A program made the translations under genes and the position numbers. Positions 14,345-19,879 of a stretch of 24,889 nt of DNA are shown here, piece after piece. This DNA comes from CAYTMY01 sp964618075 (GTDB lineage Bacteria > Bacillota > Clostridia > Eubacteriales > Anaerofustaceae), in contig CAZTZO010000021.1 of assembly GCA_964618075.1 (NCBI GenBank), forward strand, positions 1 through 24,889. The letters are read 5' to 3'. The notes beneath the pieces were generated by a model. The model was not told where the DNA came from. It made no database searches and saw only the letters and a program-made list of their open reading frames with translations. Position 1 is the first letter of the stretch. Every line of letters begins with the position of its first letter.

Positions 14345-15395
14345 ATCCTGCTCCCTTTAAGTCGTCATATGGGTTTACTCCCAAAAGCTCAGTGAATATT
14401 TCGCCTGTCTTTTCTATAGGATCGACATCTGAAAACTTTTCAGGATATATAATGCAGGCTGCATAATAGGCGTCAGCTAGAGCCGTTTCAAGATTTGAGG
14501 CGGAGGACCTGAAGGATATCTGAGAATAAACCTTGCCCTCCTGAACCGCCTTTAGGCTTTGGTAATAGGACGGATTGTTTTTGTAATCGTCGTTTATAAG
14601 GCTCATACCGTTAAAGTCAATAAATATTATATCGGGATCCCATGAAAGCACCTGTTCAACGTCAATGTTAAAGGCACCGCTCTGAGACGTGGTATTGGCG
14701 AGGTTTTTAGCATTTATAAGCTCGAACGGGCCGTAATAAGCCTCTGTTCCCTCAAAGCCGTGCGTACCCTTGTAGGATACTCCGGCAACGTATACCGTTG
14801 GTTTGTCGTCTTCACTGATAGAAGAAGTGCGCTTATCCAAGTCTTTTTGTATGCCCTGCAAATACTTAGTTAAGCTTTTAGCGCGCTCCTCTTTAGAATA
14901 TAATTCACCCATTATCGTTATCGTTTCATACGCCTTATCATCGAGGGTCGTGTCGCTTCCGGCTACAACCACAACAGGAATACCCGTTTTGGACTGAAGC
15001 TCGTCGGCATTTACGTCGGCATATGAGGACATTACAATTACCTGAGGGTTGAGCTTTATAATTTCTTCAACGTTCGGTTTGCCGTTCGTGCCGATTACGG
15101 GAAGGTCTTTAAATTTATCAAAGTTTACGTAGTTGTAAAGACGCGAATATCCCGCCTTGGTTTCATAGTCCTCAACGCCTACTACTATATCGGCTCCCTG
15201 CATATAGCAGGTATAACGAAGAGCACCGACTCCCACACAGACTATGCTTTCAACCTTCTTTGGTATTAGCACCTTTCGTCCCTGTGAATCTGTGATAGTT
15301 CTTGTGCCTGCGCCTGTTACATCCCCTGAATTGGAACATGCCGAAAAGCTGAAAATAAGCGATAGGATCATTAGGATAGATAAGAATTTTTTCAT
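14313..15395 (-). CDS. Substrate-binding lipoprotein of the FecBCD/BtuFCD-type importer
   Basis: This 360-residue protein has a lipoprotein signal (MKKFLSILMILSLIFSFSAC, lipid anchor on C20) followed by a FecB/BtuF-like fold: a first lobe starting TRTITDSQGRKVLIPKKVESIVCVG, a typical helical linker around residues 150-170, and a second lobe with WDPDIIFIDFNG. The motif VEEIIKLNPQVIVMSSY is characteristic of periplasmic-binding proteins for iron-chelate, heme, cobalamin or other metal complexes. The start is supported by AAGGAG in the minus-strand upstream sequence. The neighbouring FmdE and methyltransferase, plus cobalamin-controlled genes divergently behind it, leave several substrates possible, including a corrinoid or metallophore complex. 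Confidence 0.9.
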   Translation of the reverse strand: MKKFLSILMILSLIFSFSACSNSGDVTGAGTRTITDSQGRKVLIPKKVESIVCVGVGALRYTCYMQGADIVVGVEDYETKAGYSRLYNYVNFDKFKDLPVIGTNGKPNVEEIIKLNPQVIVMSSYADVNADELQSKTGIPVVVVAGSDTTLDDKAYETITIMGELYSKEERAKSLTKYLQGIQKDLDKRTSSISEDDKPTVYVAGVSYKGTHGFEGTEAYYGPFELINAKNLANTTSQSGAFNIDVEQVLSWDPDIIFIDFNGMSLINDDYKNNPSYYQSLKAVQEGKVYSQISFRSSASNLETALADAYYAACIIYPEKFSDVDPIEKTGEIFTELLGVNPYDDLKGAGYEFCQITLGK

Positions 15396-15434
15396 TGGTT
15401 ATTCTCCTTACTTAAGTGTTTTTACGATATAAAT

Positions 15435-16205
15435 TCAAACCTGCCAGTATAATGCGGCAATGGTTGTGTTCGTTGTTTCATGGATGGTGGATTGTTTGCT
15501 TTCATCAGTCAGATAATTGCGTATCAGCTCTGTTTGTTTCTTACTTAGCTTGTAAGAAGAGGATATTCTTAAGGTATATTCACGAATAGCCTCATCAAGG
15601 CTTAAGTCTTTTTTCCAAGTCTGTTTTTCGTATTCTATACGAGGACAAAAGCCCTTTAGCCACAACAGCTCAAAAGCGTAAATAAGAGAATTATCAAGGG
15701 ATTCGCTTTCTGCGGGTAAACTCAACAGCTCGTTAATTTTATCGAGTACACTGTTTGTCCTTCTTGTGGGCTTGACCATAACACACCAATTATTACTTGC
15801 CTCGGACAGCTTTAAAAACGTATTTGCGGAATCGACGGCGGGAGTCATGTTGGCAAGCACAAGCTCAAACTTTTTTTCCCAGCCGAGCTTTTTTAAATCG
15901 GCTTTGCTCCAGTTTTGGACAATGAAATGCACATCTGATGAGTAAGTATCCTTGAATTCGTTGCATTTTTCTATCATTTTTTCAGAGAAATCCGTTGCCG
16001 TAACAATAGCTCCCATTTTTTCCAAGGCAAAGCTAAAGCGCCCTGCTCCGCAGCCGATATCCAAAGCAGAGTCGTTTTGTCTTATCATTTTATTTTCATA
16101 TATTAGCTTAACTGCTAAGCTGTCATGAGAGGTGGGCAAGCTTCTGTCGGCAAAATCCGAAGCCTTGCTGTCCCAGAGAGATGAGCCTTTTTTTTCATAA
16201 AGCAT
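15435..16205 (-). CDS. Class I SAM-dependent methyltransferase (start uncertain)
   Basis: This 256-residue protein has the SAM-binding motif I ALDIGCGAGRFSFAL followed by IVTATDFS, a Rossmann-like methyltransferase core, and an accessory C-terminal part of about 100 residues. The acceptor is unknown. It is the first gene of the ABC transporter operon, 39 bp before the binding protein, so the substrate may be the transported chelate or a partner. The ATG at 16205 has no ribosome binding site. The same frame continues upstream with plausible protein (IDIKEIEKLWQPK) to a TGA at 16251-16253 without any ATG, GTG or TTG. The only upstream candidate is ATA at 16242-16244, with an AGGGG site at a sensible distance. 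True start use of ATA, or a start codon lost by mutation, are both possible. Confidence 0.83.
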   Translation of the reverse strand: MLYEKKGSSLWDSKASDFADRSLPTSHDSLAVKLIYENKMIRQNDSALDIGCGAGRFSFALEKMGAIVTATDFSEKMIEKCNEFKDTYSSDVHFIVQNWSKADLKKLGWEKKFELVLANMTPAVDSANTFLKLSEASNNWCVMVKPTRRTNSVLDKINELLSLPAESESLDNSLIYAFELLWLKGFCPRIEYEKQTWKKDLSLDEAIREYTLRISSSYKLSKKQTELIRNYLTDESKQSTIHETTNTTIAALYWQV

Positions 16206-16431
16206 CTTCGGTTGCCATAGCTTTTCTATCTCTTTGATATCTATTTTTCTTCACACCCCTAACTTTAAGTATGTACATATAAATTTTATCAATGAAAAAA
16301 ATTCGCCGCAACCTATAGGGGGGGTTATTTATTAAATAATAATAACCTACGACGTGTTTTGAAGAGTTAAATAAGATACATTAACCATTTGATATCATAT
16401 AGCATATAGTTTATTAAAAATAAAATTTCTC
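16206..16431. other. AT-rich divergent intergenic region with palindromes
   Basis: This gap lies between the minus-strand transporter operon and the plus-strand cobalamin leader and must hold the operon's promoter. I see a palindrome TATGTACATA at 16270-16279, a 25-bp inverted repeat with GGTTATT/AATAACC arms (16322-16346) next to a run of seven G, and GATATC within an AT-rich block near 16390. These are possible operators or promoter parts. No known riboswitch motif was recognised on the minus strand. Confidence 0.4.
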
Positions 16432-16460
16432 TTGCAATTCTTATTTTTATCGTTTATGCT
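16432..16460 (+). promoter_or_regulatory. Promoter of the first cobalamin riboswitch unit
   Basis: TTGCAA (16432-16437), a 17-bp spacer and TATGCT (16455-16460), about 30 bp upstream of the aptamer core. Confidence 0.55.
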
Positions 16461-16536
16461 AAATACAAATGAAATAAACCCACGACAAAGTCGGAACACG
16501 GTGTAAATCCGTGACAGCATCCTTGCTACTGTGATG

Positions 16537-16654
16537 AAACGGTTAAAGTCGAAAACGGGAATAGAAAAAGTGTTTACATTTTTTCTAAAACGTTTGAAGA
16601 CTTTAAGGAAACGAAAGTTTTCTCATGAGATATTCTTTAAAGAAGAATATCGAA
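16537..16654 (+). repeat. Tandem hairpin unit, copy 1
   Basis: A 118-bp block (period 124) with high self-complementarity. An outer stem TTAAAGTC (16543-16550)/GACTTTAA (16599-16606) encloses an inner 11-bp hairpin TAGAAAAAGTG/CATTTTTTCTA. It is followed by a GAAAC...GTTTTC pair, CTCATGAG, and a perfect 9-bp hairpin GATATTCTT/AAGAATATC. It is inside the cobalamin riboswitch. Confidence 0.9.
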
Positions 16655-16660
16655 TGCCCT

Positions 16661-16778
16661 AAACGGTTAAAGTCGAAAACGGGAATAGAAAAGATGTTTA
16701 CATATTTTCTAAAACGTTTGAAGACTTTAAGGAAACGAAAGTTTTCTCATGAGATATTCTTTAAAGAAGAATATCGAA
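16661..16778 (+). repeat. Tandem hairpin unit, copy 2
   Basis: Identical to copy 1 except for three substitutions, all in the inner hairpin (AAGATG/CATATTTTC versus AAAGTG/CATTTTTTC). The two changes on one side turn a G-U pair into A-U and create one mismatch, so the fold is kept. Offset between copies is exactly 124 bp. Confidence 0.9.
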
Positions 16779-16928
16779 AAATCGCTTCAAAGTCAGAGCT
16801 TTCTTGTTCGGTGGTATTTGCTTGGCTTTTAAAGCGTTTCAGGGGTGACGCGATGAGCTTATCTGATACATCGGGCAACCGGTGTTTTTTCATTTTCCGG
16901 GCGTGTTTTGCGTCTGTTCCTCCTAAAA

Positions 16929-16963
16929 GTGCAGCCCGTCAAAAAAGGCATGGCGGACTGCAC
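16929..16963 (+). other. Hairpin before the Cys-rich small gene
   Basis: GTGCAGCCCG (16929-16938) pairs with CGGACTGCAC (16954-16963) with one mismatch. A CCTCCT (anti-Shine-Dalgarno-like, near 16919) lies just upstream and AAGGTG just downstream. No T run follows on the plus strand. It may be the expression platform of the first cobalamin riboswitch acting at translation. Confidence 0.45.
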
Positions 16964-16988
16964 CCAAAAAAAAGATAAGGTGAAAAAA

Positions 16989-17153
16989 ATGAATACGTAT
17001 TACAACGAAAGAAAACCATTTTGTCCGAGCTGGTGCAAGCATTATTTCAACTGTACAATGCAATGCGAAAATGAAGAAACCGTGCTCAAAAAAAAGAAAA
17101 AATATTTAACAGGGAGGGCATTTCTACTTAAGAAGAAAAATACCAAGCCGTAA
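16989..17153 (+). CDS. Small Cys-rich basic protein, 54 residues, unknown
   Basis: ATG 16989 is preceded by AAGGTG (16977-16982). The protein begins MNTYYNERKPFCPSWCKHYF and has four cysteines spaced C-x3-C-x6-C-x3-C (within CPSWCKHYFNCTMQC), then a strongly basic tail with runs of lysine. That spacing suggests a small metal-binding knuckle, zinc or possibly cobalt. It lies between a cobalamin riboswitch and cobO and so belongs to the cobalamin regulon by position. I do not recognise a family. A longer reading from an ATG at 16908 would run through the leader hairpin and lacks a ribosome binding site. The gap 17154-17254 shows only the cobO ribosome binding site. Confidence 0.6.
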   Translation: MNTYYNERKPFCPSWCKHYFNCTMQCENEETVLKKKKKYLTGRAFLLKKKNTKP

Positions 17154-17254
17154 AATTAAAATAGAACGCTGCTAAAGATGTATTTTTCTTCGATTAAGCT
17201 TTTTAATAACGAAGCTATCATTTATTAAGAATAAGTAAAGGGGTACGAAAGAAA

Positions 17255-17797
17255 ATGGAAGAACCAAAAAAGGCAAAGGGACTTATACATTACTATTACG
17301 GTTACGGGAAAGGGAAAACAACTGCGGCGGTGGGACTTGCCATAAGAGCTTCAGGCAGCGATAAAAAGGTTGTTATAGTGCAGTTTTTGAAAAACAGACC
17401 GAGCTGTGAAATAGCGCCGCTCGAGCAAATAAAAAACATAACCGTTCTCAGAGGGCAGGCCTCTAACTCCTTCTCATTAAAAATGAATGAGTTGGAAAGA
17501 AAAGAAACGACGCGTATACACAATGAAAATTTACAAAAAGCCATTAACGCGGTAAATAACGGCGAATGCGATTTGTTGGTTCTTGACGAAGCAGTTGACG
17601 CATATGAACTGAATATGCTTGATAAGGAGCTTTTCGATAATCTTGTGAATAATAAGCCCGAAGCTCTTGAGCTTGTGATCACGGGGCATCTTGCACAGGA
17701 TTGGATCATTCAAAAAGCCGATTATGTTACCGAGATGCAAAAGAAAAAGCATCCCTATGATAAAGGCTTTATCGCAAGAAAGGGTATAGAATTTTAA
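17255..17797 (+). CDS. cobO: Corrinoid adenosyltransferase CobO/BtuR type
   Basis: This 180-residue enzyme transfers the adenosyl group of ATP to cob(I)alamin or cobyrinic acid diamide, giving adenosylated corrinoid for synthesis or salvage. The P-loop YYYGYGKGKTTAAVGLAIRA (from residue 13) has the inverted nucleotide-binding loop of this family. Walker B-like LLVLDEAVDA has D111 and E112, and the C-terminal blocks ELVITGH and ADYVTEMQKKKHPYDKG are typical. Length is normal. AAAGGGG precedes the ATG. It is downstream of a cobalamin riboswitch, consistent with repression when cobalamin is plentiful. No other corrin biosynthesis genes are in the window, so a salvage role is plausible. Confidence 0.93.
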   Translation: MEEPKKAKGLIHYYYGYGKGKTTAAVGLAIRASGSDKKVVIVQFLKNRPSCEIAPLEQIKNITVLRGQASNSFSLKMNELERKETTRIHNENLQKAINAVNNGECDLLVLDEAVDAYELNMLDKELFDNLVNNKPEALELVITGHLAQDWIIQKADYVTEMQKKKHPYDKGFIARKGIEF

Positions 17798-17846
17798 CAA
17801 ATCGTAGCATAATGAAGCTTTATTTTTCCAAAAATGAAGAAAAATA

Positions 17847-17875
17847 TTTACATATTTTTATTTCTGTGGTAGACT
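17847..17875 (+). promoter_or_regulatory. Promoter of the second cobalamin riboswitch unit
   Basis: TTTACA (17847-17852), a 17-bp spacer and TAGACT (17870-17875). A short inverted repeat GTACG/CGTAC follows at about 17883-17900. Confidence 0.6.
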
Positions 17876-17944
17876 TTGCACTGTACGAGATTATTCGTAC
17901 TATCTTTCACAGCTAATGTGTAAGTTATTACAACCGAATATAAT

Positions 17945-18145
17945 CAAGTGAATCCAGAGGAACGCGCATCACGAAGTTTGGGAGGTGGAAGCCCCAAACA
18001 AGCGCACTATCCGAAAAAACGTGTTTTTACCGTTTATGAGGATAACCGTATTGCAGAGCGAATCACATTTTTGCCATTGTACTTACCGAGAGGCTTGTAT
18101 GAGAAGGCGTGAAAAAGCGAGGAAGCATAGCCGGGAGACTTATTC
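17945..18145 (+). promoter_or_regulatory. Second cobalamin riboswitch aptamer
   Basis: The core runs from GAGGAACGCGC through the hairpin GTTTGGG-AGGTGGAAG-CCCCAAAC (matching GGTGnnAAnCC) and GCGCACTAT. The 3' part shows GAGAAGGCGTG, GCGAGGAAGCAT and the B12 box AGCCGGGAGACTTATTC at 18129-18145. The spacing of about 115 nt between the halves is ordinary, unlike the first riboswitch. It is followed by a terminator hairpin. Confidence 0.87.
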
Positions 18146-18159
18146 GATAATCATTATCA
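18145..18159. promoter_or_regulatory. Fur-box-like palindrome next to the B12 box
   Basis: CGATAATCATTATCA matches 14 of 15 positions of the TGATAATnATTATCA form of the Fur box. It may instead be an RNA element, because it abuts the B12 box and shares bases with the terminator stem. Confidence 0.4.
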
Positions 18160-18206
18160 TCGATAAAGATATCCTTTTGGATTTAAATATCGGTGATTTT
18201 TTATTT
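18158..18206 (+). terminator. Terminator of the second cobalamin riboswitch
   Basis: CATCGATA (18158-18165) pairs with TATCGGTG (18188-18195), with further inner pairing ATATCC/GGAT, and ATTTTTTATTT follows. It lies just after the B12 box, so ligand-controlled transcription termination is the likely mechanism. Confidence 0.72.
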
Positions 18207-18244
18207 CTCGGTTATTCTCCGTTTATAACGGGTTTAACATAAAA

Positions 18245-18293
18245 GGGCGAGTTAAACGCATCCCTGCTACCAACAACGAATGCGAACCCGCCC
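18245..18293 (+). other. Long GC-rich hairpin in the leader, function unknown
   Basis: GGGCGAGTT...CGCAT pairs with ATGCG-AAC-CCGCCC (13 pairs, one A-C mismatch, a small AAA bulge). On the plus strand no T run follows; on the minus strand the hairpin is followed by TTTTATG. The remaining 18294-18440 holds small inverted repeats (CCTTTA/TAAAGG near 18320) and no gene. Confidence 0.5.
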
Positions 18294-18454
18294 TGTGCCA
18301 AAACAAAAGACACACTTAACCTTTAATATAAAGGCTATTATGCTTTTGTGTATAAAGTATAACACTTTAGTTTTTTAAAAGAAAACAAACCGTCCGTGTA
18401 TTAATGAAAAACAAGATAATAATCAATTATTTAAAATAAGAGAAGGGAGAAATA

Positions 18455-19711
18455 ATGAAAAACAAAAACAAGCTGTTTAACATCATTATGATCGCGCTGA
18501 TAGTAATAATAGCGGTGAGCGGCGTTTTGATAGTCGGCAACAACAAGGGTTGGTTTATAAAATCCGATCAGGCTCAGATAACAGCACAGGCCCCGACTGG
18601 CGTAGCGCAGATGGAGCGCTCTGGAGTCGGCTACAGCGTTGAAAAGGGCTTGGCATTATCCGAGGGCGACATTATTTTAACTAAAGGCGACTCAACCTTA
18701 AAGCTCGACATCTCAGGAGGACATACTCTTGTCTTGGCGGAAAAAACCGAGATAAAAATAGTTACTGCCTCAGAGGGTAACTACACGTTTGAGGTTCTTT
18801 ACGGTGAAGTGCTAGCAAACGTAGACAAGCTTTCCTCAAGCGAAAGCTTCAGTATAGCCTTTAACGACAACACTGCAGAGGCGATAGGAACGGTTTATTC
18901 TGTGGACGTACTTTCAGGCAGTGCAAACGTTAACGTATATGAGGGCACAGTAAAGCTCACAAGCCAAGGCTCAAACGAATTTAAAGAGGTAAATAGCCAA
19001 AATACGGCTTCACTTATCAAAGATACTTCGGGCAACATGAAGATAACGCAAAATACCTTAAATGAAACGAGCCTCAACGATTTTATTATCAACCAGCTTA
19101 AAAACGTCAAAGGGCGAAAGCTTTGCTTTAGCGATACACAGTTAGATAAGGTGCTTGAGGACAGACAGGCTCAAATAAAGGCAAGCGAACAGGAAAGAGC
19201 AACGCATGAAGCGCAGATAAAGGCTCAGGGAGGAACAGACGCAGTAATAGATTCACAGTCGGGCGGCTCCTCAGCAATAAGTGTAGATTCAAGCGGCGGC
19301 AATGTTCTTACATGCACCATAACGATACGCTGCGATACTATCTTAAATAATATGGGTAATTTGACAAGCGGAAAGAATGCGTATGTGCCTTCAAACGGCG
19401 TCATTCTGGGAACCTCCACCGTTCAGTTCGTGGACGGAGAAACAGCATTCGACGTGTTGAAGAGAGCCTGTTCTTATGCGGGAATACAGCTCGAGTACTC
19501 ATGGACTCCGATGTACAACTCCTATTACATTGAGGGAATAAACAATTTGTACGAATTCGACTGCGGCAGCGAATCGGGCTGGATGTATAAGGTGAACGGG
19601 TGGTTTCCAAACTACGGCTGCTCCTCCTACACCTTGAAGGGCGGAGACGTTATCGTGTGGTGCTACACATGTAACGGGCTCGGTGCGGACGTCGGCGGAA
19701 GCGTGTATTGA
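18455..19711 (+). CDS. Membrane-anchored FecR-like/DUF4430 (transcobalamin-like) protein
   Basis: This 418-residue extracytoplasmic protein has one N-terminal membrane segment (about 8-28) that anchors it or acts as a signal. Residues 45-200 form a FecR-like domain (SEGDIILTKGDSTLKL..., YGEVLANVD..., AIGTVYSVDV..., VYEGTVKL). A polar helical stretch follows (220-250). Residues about 287-412 form a DUF4430 domain, ending in the characteristic INNLYEFDCGSESGWMYKVN and DGDVI-like KGGDVIVW segments. DUF4430 is related to the C-terminal beta domain of transcobalamin and intrinsic factor. The GAAGGGAG ribosome binding site is well placed. With a cobalamin riboswitch upstream, the natural reading is a surface corrinoid-binding protein. 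FecR homology is to a domain seen in many surface proteins and need not mean iron signalling. Confidence 0.9.
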   Translation: MKNKNKLFNIIMIALIVIIAVSGVLIVGNNKGWFIKSDQAQITAQAPTGVAQMERSGVGYSVEKGLALSEGDIILTKGDSTLKLDISGGHTLVLAEKTEIKIVTASEGNYTFEVLYGEVLANVDKLSSSESFSIAFNDNTAEAIGTVYSVDVLSGSANVNVYEGTVKLTSQGSNEFKEVNSQNTASLIKDTSGNMKITQNTLNETSLNDFIINQLKNVKGRKLCFSDTQLDKVLEDRQAQIKASEQERATHEAQIKAQGGTDAVIDSQSGGSSAISVDSSGGNVLTCTITIRCDTILNNMGNLTSGKNAYVPSNGVILGTSTVQFVDGETAFDVLKRACSYAGIQLEYSWTPMYNSYYIEGINNLYEFDCGSESGWMYKVNGWFPNYGCSSYTLKGGDVIVWCYTCNGLGADVGGSVY

Positions 19712-19825
19712 TTTAAACTGATTTAAATAATAACGATATATAGATATTTTTACGAAAAAAAGAATATCGCGTGTAATGAAAAACGCGTTTAAATATATGA
19801 ATTAATATGAAGGAGAACTTATAAC

Positions 19826-19879
19826 ATGATCCACAAATACCTGCAAACCTCCTTATATAAAAAAGGAGAGAAAAAGTGA
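19826..19879 (+). CDS. Possible 17-residue leader peptide overlapping the giant gene
   Basis: AAGGAG at 19810-19815 stands before ATG 19826, which opens MIHKYLQTSLYKKGEKK and stops at TGA 19877-19879. That stop overlaps the GTG start (19876) of the giant gene as GTGA. The overlap and the good ribosome binding site suggest translational coupling, but the peptide is short and could be chance. Confidence 0.4.
   Translation: MIHKYLQTSLYKKGEKK
19849..19868 (+). promoter_or_regulatory. Hairpin covering the ribosome binding site of the giant gene
   Basis: CTCCTT (19849-19854) is complementary to AAGGAG (19863-19868), the Shine-Dalgarno sequence used for GTG 19876. The hairpin lies inside the leader peptide frame, so ribosomes on the leader would open it. 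Confidence 0.45.

Larger units (their letters stand above)
16485..16885 (+). promoter_or_regulatory. Cobalamin riboswitch with an enlarged peripheral domain
   Basis: The 5' core is clear: GGAACACGGTGTAAATCC (from 16493) with the P5 stem CACGG/CCGTG, then ACAGC...GCTACTGTGATG, matching the GGTGnnAATCC and ACTGT signatures of cobalamin aptamers. The 3' conserved part appears about 320 nt later as GGGGTGACGCGATGAG and CTGATACATCGGGC, a divergent B12 box preceded by the usual GATGA element. Between them sit two 124-nt hairpin repeats. Removing both leaves roughly 80 nt, the normal distance. No classical terminator follows, so control may be translational, through the leader of the 54-residue gene. 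The 5' half is certain; the 3' assignment is less so. Confidence 0.8.

Noticed and set aside
16206..16431. Cobalamin riboswitch on the minus strand controlling the ABC operon
   Set aside because: Reading the minus strand gave no GGTGnnAATCC core, ACTGT or B12 box; only AT-rich palindromes were found.
16625..16978. Open frame of 117 codons within the cobalamin leader
   Set aside because: It runs through the second hairpin repeat and the conserved 3' part of the riboswitch, has no ribosome binding site, and its sequence is explained by RNA structure.
17945..18145. Possible second c-di-GMP or other riboswitch class for this leader
   Set aside because: The AGCCGGGAGAC B12 box and the GGTGGAAGCC loop point to cobalamin; no ACGCAAAGC-type motif is present.
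17985..18242. Open frame of 85 codons after cobO
   Set aside because: It covers the second cobalamin aptamer, the B12 box and the terminator.
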